Positions 32,544 to 43,554 of a DNA stretch of 64,000 nt are shown here, in pieces. Made by a program: the position numbers and the translations under genes. Numbering within the stretch: position 1 is the first letter of the stretch; each line of letters starts with the position of its first letter. Origin of the DNA: Loripinus fragilis (taxonomy: Eukaryota > Mollusca > Bivalvia > Lucinida > Lucinidae); contig OZ026518.1 of NCBI GenBank assembly GCA_964019695.1, forward strand, positions 75,633,912 through 75,697,911. Direction: 5' to 3'. The notes beneath the pieces are model-generated. The model was not told the origin of the DNA. It did no database searches and was given only the letters and a program-made list of their open reading frames with translations.

Positions 32544-32789
32544 GTACTTCGTTCCGGTATTTATATCCAGTATTCAGACAGTCCAAGGTATTAGTCTGTG
32601 AGCTAATTTAACCTATCTTACATCCCAGGACAATTTCTACACTTTCTATGACAACCCATAATGCGATTCTCAAGAATTGGCTGAACCTTAATATCAATCA
32701 TATATCAATGTCTTCTTATATTACACTAACCAAAGAAAGTTTAGACACAGACAATTGTCAGTTATGGAAAATATCGTTCTTGTATAAAT

Positions 32790-35250
32790 TGAATATTCAT
32801 GAATTTTAATGAAAACGTTAAAGCTTGAGGAATAATAATAATAATAAAAACAAACAAGATGATTTCAGCCCCAAGTTATCATAATTGTTGCATTTTGTTA
32901 TATCATCGATGATACAACTTAACAAGCTCTTTCATCTAGTTGTCCTATAGGAAAATGATCTCATTTGCATATTTAAAATAAATATTAACGAAAACTTAAG
33001 AATGAGGGGAAAATCATCGTAAAAATATTACCCCAGTGGGTATTTAGACTTACCTTGTACCCCTATGAAAATTTCTTATGGATACCAAATGGTTCAATGG
33101 GACCATCTGAATGCAAAACATATTATCATACCACACCAGCAACCCATTCTACAATACAAAACTTGGTACCAAACTAATGCTATGGCATAGAACCTTTTCC
33201 TGATGGACCAGTATCAAATTTGCATATTCATGAATATTAGTGAAAACATCAGAAATGAGAGAAAAATCGTAGAACAATTAAGGTTTCTGCCTGCAATATT
33301 AGCTAATCATCTGCTAACTATCCTAGACTACCAAATTTATACTAAATTTATGCTCTTACTCTAACGGTCTAATATGCAAATTGCTTCCAATATGCAAATT
33401 ACTTAATTCGCATATTCTGAATATTAACAAAAACATTAGAAATTAGAGAAAAATTGTAGAAAATAAGGGGTTGTATGAACAAAATTACTCATATCCTAGC
33501 TGCTGATTGTCCGAGAGTACTAAACTTTGCACCAAATTATTGCTTAGACATACAAATTTTAACCGTTGGTCTGATATGCAAATAATCTAAATCTTATGTT
33601 CATGAATATTAATACAAACATGAGAAAAGATAATTAAAAAAAGTAGGGGGTGTGCCTATAAAAGTTTGCCCTAGAGCACCAAACTTGGCACAAAATAAAT
33701 GCTAATATACAATTCTTTTACCTTATGATAAGATATGCTAACTATCTAATCATAGTATGCATAAATATTTATGAAAAAATTAGAAGAAAGAGAAAAACGC
33801 AGAATAATTAAGGGGCATACCTACAAAATTACATATATCCCAGCTGATATGTATCCTAGACTACAAAACGTGGTACCAAATTAATAGTCATCGCAAGTTT
33901 ACCTAATGATTAGATATGAGAATTATTCAATTGACGAAATCATGAATATTAATAAAAACATAAGAACTGAGAGAATATTGTAAAGAAATTAATGGGAGTG
34001 TACCCACAAAGTACTGAGACATCTCAGCTGCTATTTATCATAAACTTAAAAACTTGGTACATAATCAAAGCCTATATAATGTTCTTTTGGCCTATAATTT
34101 GATATGCAAAGTATCTAAGTTCAATATTCATGCATACTAAAGAAAATTTAAGAACATAAGAAAAATCGAATGTAAATTGATAAGTTTACCTACAAGATCA
34201 ATTAATATACATCAGTGCGAATTTTTATACTACTAAGCGTGTACGTCTTAGCATGAATTAATCTGGTTCCAAATTTGGTAGTCTAGAACAGTTGTAAGTT
34301 GAGATTTAGTCAGTATTTTTGTTGGTACACCCATTCATTTTTCTTCGTTTTTCCTCTTATTTCTAATGTCGTCATTTAAATTCATGAATATACAAATTAG
34401 ATCATTTGTATATTGGACCATTAACTAAACGTGCCATGTCTAAGCATTAATTTGGAACTAAATATGGTTTTATAGGACAATACACAGCTGAGATATAGGT
34501 AATTTTGTAGGTTACCGCCTCAATTCTTCTGCAAGTTTTCTTTCATTTCTATTGTTTTTATTAATATTCATGAACATACAAATTAGATAATTTGCATGTC
34601 CAACCTCTGAAGAAAATAAATATGTGTAAACTTTGGTTTGTACCAAGTACAGTATTCAATGAGGAGTTTGAGTATTTCTGTATGTGCATCCCCCATTCTT
34701 TAGAATTGCATGATGAGTTGCCCTAGAAACCATGCAATTTTATATATTTCAAATGTGTTCCCAAAAAACAATTCGACAAACACAAATAAAATGTGTTAGG
34801 GATGCAAGGTAAGTCTAATTACCACCACCCCTCCCCCGCTAGGTTAATAGTTTTTACATGGTTTTCCCTCGATGTTTTAAAAGTGTTCATATATATTCGA
34901 GAATACTCAAATGAGATATCATTCATATAGGATCACTGGATGAAAGTACTTGTCAAATTGTATCATTGATAATTAAACAACACGCAGCAATTATAAAATG
35001 GGGATGAAAAAAAAGTATTTATGTTTTCTAATGGTTCCCCTTCTTTTCATTGTGTTTATAAATATTTATGAATATGCGAATTATGCAAATAAGATAATTT
35101 GCATGTCTGACCATAAAGTAAACGACCTGTGACTAAGCTTTTATATGGTACCAATTTTGATAGTCTAAAGTAAGTAGCAGCTGAGACATGATTGAGTTTT
35201 AGGTATGCCCCCATTCTTGAGAATCACAATATGGGCTTCCTTGGTAACCA
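32790..35250. repeat. Degenerate repeat array with an inversion of orientation
   Basis: Units of roughly 150-250 bp share a motif like TTCATGAATATTAATGAAAAC, then AGAAATGAGAGAAAAATCGT, then TATGCAAATTATCTAA. Forward copies begin near 32796, 33218, 33408, 33598, 33750, 33938 and 34125. From about 34320 the motif is inverted (TTTTCCTCTTATTTCTAATG at 34349, TTATTAATATTCATGAACAT at 34558, near 35055). No coding content. Confidence 0.65.
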
Positions 35251-35531
35251 TGCATTTTTATACACCTAGCTTAAACAGAACATTTTTCTCGCGTTTATGG
35301 GGTTCAATTAAACAAGTTAGCACCCTCGGATGCAATTTAATCAAATAAGCTCCCAGTGAACAATATTCTGCTACATATCGCATCGATGAATAGCGAAGGT
35401 TCAGTTGAGTCTGTGCATATACCATATTAGACAGCACACACAATTTCTGTATAGGCTGGAAGCAGAAAGAGAAACGGTATATGACCTGAAGCCAGCTGAT
35501 TTTGGTCTACACTGTTTTTAAAACAGAATAT

Positions 35532-35745
35532 ACAGTAAAACCTGTGTACAACGGCCACTCTCGAAAAGACCACAAATTGTTTTTCAAGTCCAATTATTGC
35601 TTAACGCAGGTCAAAAGCATTGCAGAATGCTCCAAGGGGAGCATTCTGCAATACTTTTTACCTTCATTAAGCTATCATTTGTCATTCAGATATTTGTTTT
35701 ATCTATTTTTGAGTGGCCGTTTTACAAAGGTTTTTTTGTATCTGA
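35532..35745. mobile_element. Fold-back MITE family G
   Basis: CAGTAAAACCTGTGTACAAC with GGCCACTCTCG on the left is roughly inverted by GAGTGGCCGTTTTACAAAGG on the right. A central hairpin, GCATTGCAGAATGCTCC and GGAGCATTCTGCAATAC, lies inside. TA dinucleotides flank the ends. A second copy is at 42231-42423. Confidence 0.7.
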
Positions 35746-36602
35746 AATTAGTAATGTAAAGGTAAGATTTTATAAGTTATTGTAGCATACTGGTTTGAGG
35801 TTAACCTGATCACAAACTTCTCAGGCTTGATTTCTTTCGATTGGTCAATTCGTGTTGATGGTAGCTAGAAAGCGTTTATAAACCAGTTAGCCTGCACGAA
35901 TACATAGGCTCGCCAAAGCCTTCGCCATCCTCACACAAAAAGTGCTGAAGAAAGTGAAGTTTTATGCCAAAAAGTAGTGAATGTGGTCGGTGATCATAAG
36001 AGGCCAAACTCACAGATCACAGACCAATTTATGGCACCAATGAGGTCGAGTCAAAGGACCTAGATCAAACGCTAGATACTTAGCCTCAATCAAAAGATTG
36101 GCTTGTAGTTTAAACGAATTACATTACTCATATATGATAAATACTAGTTTAAACGGATTACTATACTCATATATGATAAATATTTCACTGTATTTTAAGC
36201 GGATAACATTACTCATATATGATAAATACTACACTGTAGTTTAAACGGATTACATTACTCATATATGATAAATACTACACTGTATTTTAAACAGATAACA
36301 TTACTCATATATGATTTATGCTACATTCTAACACACCTCACCTATAGAGTCAACGGTAACAAACTGTGATATATCGGACACTAATTCACTGCTAAAGTGT
36401 GTGATAGCTGACGTCACTGGAAAATGACGTCATACATGGCGTTAGACGGTGTAACGTCGTTTTTACGCTTGAAAGACGTTACAATTCCATGTAAACATAT
36501 GCGACGTAGTCTACGTATTGGCGGGAGTTCTTCAGTGCAATGGAGATGGAAGAAGCTGAAGACTTCAAATGTGTTTTTGTTCTTTATTGTGTATTAGAAT
36601 CG

Positions 36603-36773
36603 AAATAGATCAGCTCCGGTGGGTGAATTGTTGAGTAATAATTCACTGTTTGTCGGTCAGTTGTACGTAGATTAATCACTCGCGCTGCGCGCTCGTGATA
36701 TGATCTTCTTTACAACTGACCTCCAAACAGTGAATTATTACTCAACAATTCACCCACTGGAGCTGATCTATTT
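36603..36773. repeat. Long near-perfect fold-back in the first spacer
   Basis: AAATAGATCAGCTCCGG through TTTGTCGGTCAGTTGTA is inverted as ACAACTGACCTCCAAACAG through GGAGCTGATCTATTT, with a loop near CGCGCTGCGCGCTCG. Arms are about 75 bp. Confidence 0.85.
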
Positions 36774-37429
36774 CTTAACTGTAGTTTAAACGGATTACAT
36801 TACTCATATATGATAAATACTACACTTAAGTTTAAATGGATTACATTACTCATATATGATAAATACTACACTGTTGTTTAAACGGATTACATTACTTATA
36901 TATGATAAATGCTACACTGTAGTTAAAATGGATTACATTACTCATATATGATAAATACTACACTCTTGTTTAAACGGATTACATAACTTATATATGATAA
37001 ATGCTACACTGTAGTTAAAACGGATTACATTACTCATATATGATAAATACTACACTGTAGTTTAAACGGATTACATTACTCATATATGATAAATACTACA
37101 CTGTATTTTAAACAGATAACATTACTCATATATGATTTATGCTACATTCTAACACACCTCGCATATAGAGCCAACGGTAACAAACTGTGATATATCGGAC
37201 AATATTTCACTGCTAAAGTGAGTGATAGCTGACGTCACTGGAAAATGACGTCATACATGGCGTTAGACGGTGAAACGTAATTTTTACGCTTGAAAGACGT
37301 TACAATTCCATGTAAACATATGCGACGTAGTCTACGTATTGGCGGGAGTTCTTCAGTGCAATGGCGGAGAGATGGAAGAAGCTGAAGACTTCAAATGTGT
37401 TTTCGTCGTTTATTGTGTGTTAGAATCGA

Positions 37430-37597
37430 AATAGATCAGCTCCAGTGGGTGAATTGTTGAGTAATAATTCAATGTTTGTCGGTCAGTTGTACGAAGATTG
37501 ATCACTCACGCTGCGCGCTCGTGATTTGATCTTCTTTACAACTGACCTCCAAACAGTGAATTATTACTTAATGATTCACTGCTGGAGCTGATCTATT
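37430..37597. repeat. Long fold-back in the second spacer
   Basis: Same structure as the fold-back at 36603, with several arm mismatches (for example TTACTTAATGATTCACTGC in place of the perfect right arm). Confidence 0.8.
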
Positions 37598-38092
37598 TCT
37601 TAACTGTAGTTTAAACGGATTACATTACTCATATATGATAAATACTACACTGTAGTTTAAATGGATTACATTACTCATATATGATAAATACTACACTGTA
37701 GTTTAAATGGATTACATTACTCATATATGATAAATACTACACTGTTGTTTAAACGGATTACATTACTTAAATATGATAACTGCTACATTGTAGTTAAAAC
37801 GGATTACATTACTCGTGTATGATAAATGCTACACTGTAGTTTAAACGGTTTACATTACTCATATATGATAAATACTGCACTGTTGTTTAAACTGATTACA
37901 TAGCTCATACATGATAAATAATACACTGTAGTTTAAACCAATTACATTTCTCATATATGATAAATACTACACTGTAGTTTAAACGGATTACATTACTCAT
38001 ATACGATATATGATGAATACTGTTTGCCTCTGAGCTAGTCCAAATACGCTATTAGAGTTATTTTCTTACCATGTACATTGTTTTGTTTGTAG

Positions 38093-38250
38093 CCCAAGAC
38101 TTGAGTTAAAAGTTGTAAAGCCAACAGAATTGGACAAGATGGGAAATAGTTCAGCTGGTAACTTTTCATCTCTCACAAGTGCTGGCCTATTTCTGGCATC
38201 CTTTGCGGCTAAACTTCCTCTTAACATATCTGGGATCACTGACATATACA
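38093..38250 (+). CDS. Notch-like receptor exon: C-terminal heterodimerization (NODP)-like
   Basis: Exon of 158 nt, entering in phase 2 and leaving in phase 1 (acceptor GTTTTGTTTGTAG ending 38092; donor ACA|GTAAGT at 38251). It encodes PRLELKVVKPTELDKMG, NFSSLTSAGLFLASFAAKL and PLNISGITDIYS. The pattern of an LE-type strand, a Cys-free SA-x-FL-x-x-x-A helix and a closing hydrophobic strand resembles the NODP half of the Notch HD domain. Identity is moderate at best; other frames stop immediately, which supports this reading. The S2-site region cannot be located with confidence. Confidence 0.6.
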
Positions 38251-38329
38251 GTAAGTTCATAGGCAAAGCAGGGTATGCACAGGCATAGAAACGTCATGGA
38301 AACCAGGCCCGAGGCTACAAAACTTTTTT

Positions 38330-38540
38330 TCTATGTTCATCTCAACTGAGCATGAAATTTATTATACTCATAAAAGTTAGAATGCAACAATTGTTGACAT
38401 TTTAACATTTATTAGCATAAAAAATACAATGTCTGAGAGTTTGAAAGCAAGTCTTTATTTTTCAGCGTTTTAGTTTTTATAAACAGCTGAAATTTTATAC
38501 TCAGTAGAGTTGAGCATGAAATTTGGATATAACCTTGGGG
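38330..38540. repeat. Repeat family E copy
   Basis: CTCAACTGAGCATGAAATTT (38341) is inverted near 38500 (AGTAGAGTTGAGCATGAAAT is a direct partial), with the family core GTTGACATTTTAACATTTAT at 38392. A truncated left end recurs at 41636. Confidence 0.5.
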
Positions 38541-38829
38541 CTAGGCAATGTCTGGAAAAAGTCATGGAATCTAGATAATTTAGATTTTTTCGTGGAAAAA
38601 TCGTGGAATTTAAGAAAAATCGTTGAAAATTGAATAATATACTTGAATAATACAGAATGAATTTAAAACACTTACAAATACGTTTTGGTAATCACGTTTC
38701 GCTAGTGGCCCCATATGCTGCTTGTTTGGGTAATTGTGAGCCAACTCAGGCAACCTGTATCAGCAATAAGTAATTGACACAGAGATAACGTGGTAGCATT
38801 GACGAAAATGATTTTCAATAAACTAGGAT

Positions 38830-39022
38830 AAAGTCAGGTAACTTCGGACACGTGGTAAATTTGGGCATACATTTGCAAACAGTGGAAATCTAGATGAGTC
38901 TCATCAGAACTTTTATTATTTGCTTAGTTCGTTTATTTTGCTATTCCAATAATTAAAACATGAAACAAACAAGGTTGCTGTCCGAATTTAGCCGATGGTC
39001 CGAAATTACCCGACCTAACACG
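38830..39022. repeat. Repeat family H copy
   Basis: GTCAGGTAACTTCGGACACG, ATACATTTGCAAACAGTGG and AACAAACAAGGTTGCTG are matched in order by 43256-43420 (GTCAGGTAGCTTTGGACACC and so on). Non-coding, unclassified. Confidence 0.65.
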
Positions 39023-39276
39023 CTCATATAAGGTTTGAAAAAAGTTATTTGTTTGTGTAGTTATGTTAGGCTTTATTTATCTCCCCTTTGCCCTTGGTTT
39101 GAATATCATTAAGTATGTTTTTTGAATAGTTTATATGGTTGTCCATACATAGTCACGATAGCCTTGCAAAACTCCTTTCTAAGTAAAAATTTCCTACAAT
39201 AATAGGCTTTGCTGCTTGTAGTATCATAAAAGTATATTTTCAAAGAGACTAACAAAACTTATTTTACATTTTTCAG

Positions 39277-39891
39277 TTTGTGAGGCTGGGCACTATGGAG
39301 ACAAGTGCAGGCTAAACTGTAGTGATACATGTACACAGTTCGGTGATATCTGCAACTCAACCACTGGAGAGTGTTTACATGGCTGTAAGACACAGTGGTG
39401 GGGTGATATGTGTGCTATGCCTTGTCCAGCCGGCTGTTTGGGAATGTGTGACAGAGTAACAGGGAAATGCCATAGATGTGTTGATGGACGATACGGACAA
39501 GATAACTGTACGGAATATTGCGATGACAACTGCAAGGACGTTGCATGTGATGTCACTACTGGATACTGCCAATGTTTAAACCATAGGTATTATTCAATTG
39601 AAAAGTCAATGTGTAAAGACTGCAGCGAGGGATGTAACAGTACATGTGGAGAGACTGGTGACTGTTTGTGTAAACAGGGCTACTTTGGGGTGCGGTGTGA
39701 CAACACCTGCAGCGAAACATGCAAGACCAATGATTGTGACGTCACAAATGGAATGTGTGGAGGATGTAAGCAAGGTTTCCATGGAAAATTCTGCGAGAAA
39801 AAGTGTCCAACAGGATGTTCTGAATGCCATCAACAGTCGGGCTCTTGTGGTGGTAAATGCTTAGAGGGTTATGCAGGCTCTAATTGTGAAC
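39277..39891 (+). CDS. Notch-like receptor exon: MEGF/laminin-type EGF repeats
   Basis: A single exon of 615 nt, phase 1-1 (acceptor CATTTTTCAG ending 39276; donor C|GTGAGT at 39892). It encodes about five tandem cysteine-rich repeats of the kind found in MEGF10/11, SCARF and Tie: CEAGHYGDKC, CKTQWWGDMC, CVDGRYGQDNC, CKQGYFGVRC, CKQGFHGKFC, CLEGYAGSNC. The repeats fall between the HD-like exon and the transmembrane exon, a position that holds no EGF repeats in Notch. Such repeats commonly mediate adhesion or recognition; the ligand here is unknown. Confidence 0.9.
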
Positions 39892-39954
39892 GTGAGTATG
39901 TTTGTCTGCTATCCAATGTATTAATGTTACAGTTTGAGACGGAATAATCCAATC

Positions 39955-40260
39955 AAAAGCTCTCAAGTAGCCAATAGCGTAGCCAGAATGCTAAAAAAGT
40001 TACGCCCATCAATGGGAGACTACTGGATCAAGCAGTGATTCAATTGCTTCCATTTTGAAAATGGGAACTTCTCTTAATGGAAAGAATTGGCTTCAAGAGA
40101 GAGCGAATTCTTTCCATAAAAGAGCAGTTCCTTATGGTATGGAAAAAAACTTTTACTGCATTATGTGTCCTCCCTTGAATGTTACTATATTTATTACGCA
40201 CGTGCATAACTGCGTAATGGAAACTACGCCAATGGTAGCATACAGTGTAGAGCCACTCTC
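39955..40260. repeat. Second copy of the long-TIR transposon right part
   Basis: GGGAGACTACTGGATCAAGC, AATGGGAACTTCTCTTAA and TCCTCCCTTGAATGTTA, followed by TTACGCACGTGC, match 2060-2260 in the same order and orientation. Confidence 0.8.
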
Positions 40261-40854
40261 TGCTCATCAGCAATTAAAACGTCAGACATTCAAATGACGT
40301 TTTGCTGTCGATCGTTTAGTGACCTGTCTTATATTCTTTCTGTGAGCGTTTTTGTGTTGGGATTGTTTCTACTAGAAGCGATACGTACAGCACACTTCTA
40401 TGATTAATATTGACATGCTTAAATGTTAATGTTGGTTGATAAATACCATATATGAGCAGTTCTTAAACATATCTATAAACGCTAGAGAACCTCTGTACTC
40501 GAACAATGCAGTAATCGCCTGGTAGTTGCAGTCGACAAGGGCACATAATTGTGGACCTAGCTGTTAGAAAGGGTAATTTTTTGGTCAAAATTTTCTTCCT
40601 GAAAATATCCTTCTCTGATTATTGTAACTTACAAATCCAGCTGTGTTTATGCTTAACAAGATTTATGTGAGTTGAGTGATAGTCGATGCAGCTACAGAGT
40701 TTATGCCAAAAATGTGATTTTTATCCTGAAAAAGAGGATGAAAGGCATTTATATTTATGTTCTGGAATTAATGCTTACTTTAGATAAAATGTTTAAAGTG
40801 CACAAAGTTTGAAATCTGAGGACAGAGCATTTTGAAAGTTATTCAAGCTTTTTA

Positions 40855-40987
40855 TACTGTATATACGCATAGTTCTGTATATCAGGTGTTCTTGCCCAGT
40901 ATTCGAGGATATTATAAAATCAATATGTATGCAGTCAACGACCCAATCACCGGGCCAGAACACCCGATATACAGAACTATGCATACA
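40855..40987. repeat. Fold-back with about 30-bp arms
   Basis: TACGCATAGTTCTGTATATC with AGGTGTTCT (40863-40892) is inverted as AGAACACCCGATATACAG with AACTATGCATAC (40957-40986). Confidence 0.75.
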
Positions 40988-41060
40988 TCAATTTATCAAT
41001 TTTTCCCCAACTCGTTTAATAAATTCAATTAAACAGGAGCACTCATGTAATATCCTATCT
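40988..41060. mobile_element. Right-end fragment of MITE family C before the transmembrane exon
   Basis: CCCAACTCGTTTAATAAATTC, AGCACTCATGTAATATCC matches the right end of the copies at 9260-9319 and 55125-55180. The splice acceptor begins within a few bases of its end. Confidence 0.7.
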
Positions 41061-41067
41061 TTTGTAG

Positions 41068-41167
41068 GGAGTGTCCAGCCAGAAACAGATAATACAGGGG
41101 TAATAGTTGCTGTGGTTATCGCTGTTCTCATATTACTCATTATCATCATCATAGCCTATTGTTATTG
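41068..41167 (+). CDS. Notch-like receptor exon: transmembrane segment
   Basis: Exon of 100 nt, entering in phase 1 and leaving in phase 2 (acceptor CTTTTGTAG ending 41067; donor GTAAGA at 41168). It encodes RSVQPETDNTG and then a strongly hydrophobic helix, VIVAVVIAVLILLIIIIIA, followed by YCYW. The helix ends in WKYR after splicing, giving a positive stop-transfer sequence and a type I topology. It is valine/isoleucine-rich, as gamma-secretase substrates often are, but no specific cleavage motif can be assigned. Confidence 0.85.
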
Positions 41168-41289
41168 GTAAGACATACTTTGAAGATATTGATGGGTTCA
41201 ACAGTAAATATAATAGCACAGTTTCCTCTCTTTTTAATTCTTATAAAAATTGTTAAAATTAGTTTTCTTTACATTTTAACACATGTCCC

Positions 41290-41475
41290 ACGCATAGGTC
41301 CAGTTAAGCAAAGTACTTAGCGTAAAATTGCGATTCTTTTCTTGTCCATCAGTTTAAACATGTGTTTTGTGTGCTCAATAGAACCGTCTTATCGAGACGG
41401 TTCTTTTGACTACCCACAACATATGTTTTGGTCGAGAAATAAGAAAAATAATTTTCAGTTACACACACTTATCTG
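41290..41475. repeat. Repeat family I copy
   Basis: GTCCAGTTAAGCAAAGTAC, CATCAGTTTAAACATGTG and CGAGACGGTTCTTTTGA are matched by 47498-47672, which separates the two terminal exons. The centre AACCGTCTTATCGAGACGGTT is a hairpin. Confidence 0.75.
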
Positions 41476-41689
41476 GGGGCCTGTGCCTGTATTTTAACTC
41501 ATTTTCTCCTATTCGTAAAATATGCCATCAATACACTCATCTATAATTAGATGTGTGTACAGTAAACTTAAGTTGAATCCAGAATAAAGAGCCTGATATT
41601 GAACTGGCATCGAGGTTATAAACTTTTTCTATGCTCAACTCAACTGAGAATGAAATTTCAACTGCTCATAAAATATGAAATGCAGCGTT

Positions 41690-41805
41690 TGTGAAACACT
41701 ATGCCCAAGTTTAGTACTTGTTCAACCCAGAAAGACCCGACCCTTTATAACTGAACGATTGTTGATGGGACGTAAAGAATCAAATCAAACAAAACAACTA
41801 TGCCC
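41690..41805 (+). repeat. SINE 3' fragment
   Basis: TTAGTACTTGTTCAACCCAG, AAGACCCGACCCTTTATAAC and GATGGGACGTAAAGAATC match the 3' half of the SINE at 53449-53647. The tRNA-like head is absent, so this is a truncated older copy. Confidence 0.75.
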
Positions 41806-42230
41806 AAGGACTAAATGCAATTTCTCGGTAAACGATAGTCAACTATTATTTATTTATTTTCAAAAGTAGGTCAAAGGTCTATGTCTTGTATTTGGTTTAT
41901 TTGAAAGCAACTCATTCCAATGGATATTCGCTTGTAAAGCTCAATGCTCTAGCTTAAGTATAATGTAGATGAAAATTTATCGCCTACGTTTGTCACACAC
42001 ATTAAATTAACACCAATTTGACTGTTTATATGTAATGGATATGCTACGCAGCAGTGTGTGGATATAAAGACTATTATTTGTCATTGTTTTCAACATATGC
42101 TAAAAGAGAGCTTACTTAATCACCCCATTATGTGCTAATGTTATCAAAATAATAATATTAAAGTGATTGACATTTTAGGCACTGATGTATGAATAGACAG
42201 ACTAGTATTTGTCATAGTTTGTAAATACAG

Positions 42231-42423
42231 TAAAACCAGTGCAAGACAGCCACTCTCAAAATACCGAAAATTGGTTTTCAAGACTAATTATTGCTTAATG
42301 CAGGTCAAAAGTATTGCAAAATGCTCAGTTCTGCAATACTTTTGACCTTCATTAAGCTACCATTTGTGATTAAGATATTTGTTTTGTTTTTTTAGTGGCT
42401 GTTTTACACAAGTTTTATTGTAA
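42231..42423. mobile_element. Fold-back MITE family G copy
   Basis: CAGTAAAACCAGTGCAAGAC on the left and AGTGGCTGTTTTACACAAG on the right, with the central inverted GTATTGCAAAATGC and GTTCTGCAATAC, match the copy at 35532. It ends about 30 bp before a host exon. Confidence 0.75.
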
Positions 42424-42456
42424 TGGTTAAAGAGCTTAGTAATCTGCTCATTATAG

Positions 42457-42596
42457 GAAATACAGACAAGCTGGTGACTATGTGTTAAAGGATGAGGAAG
42501 ACGATGGGCCTGTAAATAAGGCCACCTCCCTGGAAGTCAAAGCCCATTATGGTATGCAGCCAGTGCATGCCTCACCGTTAGATGGCCACTCAACAG
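42457..42596 (+). CDS. Notch-like receptor exon: juxtamembrane cytoplasmic tail
   Basis: Exon of 140 nt, entering in phase 2 and leaving in phase 1 (acceptor TCATTATAG ending 42456; donor GTACTT at 42597). It encodes WKYRQAGDYVLKDEEDDG, then PVNKATSLEVKAHYGMQP and VHASPLDGHST. The basic stop-transfer residues and an acidic stretch follow the membrane helix. It does not resemble the RAM region of Notch. The phase fits both neighbours. Confidence 0.8.
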
Positions 42597-42874
42597 GTAC
42601 TTAGAGTTGCATGCGTTTGAGGACAATTAAGCCCAAAAAAATAAAAGCTGTTTTTCACTATTTTTTTAAATAAGATTTCAGAACATCACTCAACGTCTAA
42701 AAAAGCCTTTTTGTCTTAAGGAAGTAAGAAAGTAAGTTGTTGCTATGGTAACAGAAAATGACCATCAAAATAGGCTTTAAACAAAATTTGATGTAGCTGC
42801 AGAAGACCGATTTTATATATCAGCACAGTTAAGTTTCATAAGGTCATAATATTTCAGTATGGTGTGTGTTGTGC

Positions 42875-42970
42875 ATGGGCGGATTCAGAGGGGGCAGGGG
42901 GTCTAGACCCCCCCCCCCCTGAAAATCACAAAAATGTAGTGTTTCTCAGCAATACTAGTCCAGAATAACT
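42875..42970. mobile_element. MITE family F fragment
   Basis: GGGCGGATTCAGAGGGGGC, GGGGGTCTAGACCCCC and CTGAAAATCACAAAAATG match the left ends of the family F copies at 18418 and 50187. The right end was not found. Confidence 0.6.
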
Positions 42971-43255
42971 CCGGATCGCATTGTCAATGAGGAATACTTC
43001 CGTATTTAATTATTTTCCAACCCACAAAAGCGATGTCATGTTTCGTTGACTAGAGGTATATTTTAGGTAAATAAATTGGCACTTTTACAGCTGTAACATA
43101 ATGTCAATGGCATATGTTTAAATCTACATCAAATGTATTTTAAATTTATTTTGATATCAGCAGGTACTTCAAACTAGTTTTGCATTGCCCTTTCTGGATT
43201 CACAATAATCTCTGTGAGGAAAAATGAGATTGACAATTGGACAAATTAAGGGTAA

Positions 43256-43460
43256 AGTCAGGTAGCTTTGGACACCAGGTATATTTGGAAATACATTTGC
43301 AGTCATTGGAAATCTAGATTAGACGGCTCCTTATGAGCAGTCTCATCAGGATTTTCACTATTAACTTAGTTAAAAAAATGTTCCAATATTAAAGTATGAT
43401 ACAAACAAGGTCGCTGGTGTCTGAAGTTACCTGATGTCTGAAGTTACCTGACGTTACCTG
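43256..43460. repeat. Repeat family H copy
   Basis: Matches 38830-39022 in the same orientation, with an extra TCTGAAGTTACCTGA duplication near 43421-43455. Confidence 0.65.
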
Positions 43461-43554
43461 CTTGCTAGTTGGCTACGTTATGAGACAAGAGAATTTCTCT
43501 GATTTAAATGAAATGTCTAAAACCACCCAATTTAACACTTTTGGTTCCTTTTAG

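Larger units (their letters stand above)
36105..38018. repeat. Higher-order satellite: 46-bp units plus an 821-bp repeat period
   Basis: Three blocks of a 46-bp unit (TGTAGTTTAAACGGATTACA, then TTACTCATATATGATAAATAC) occupy about 36105-36320, 36776-37141 and 37603-38018. They are separated by two copies of a spacer of about 460 bp (36321-36775 and 37142-37602) offset by 821 bp. Each spacer contains TGACGTCA boxes (GCTGACGTCACTGG) and ends in a long fold-back. The array ends about 75 bp before the 38093 exon. Confidence 0.9.

Noticed and set aside
36105..38018. A CRISPR-like array of 46-bp repeats
   Set aside because: Units are directly adjacent without variable spacers, and the context is eukaryotic.
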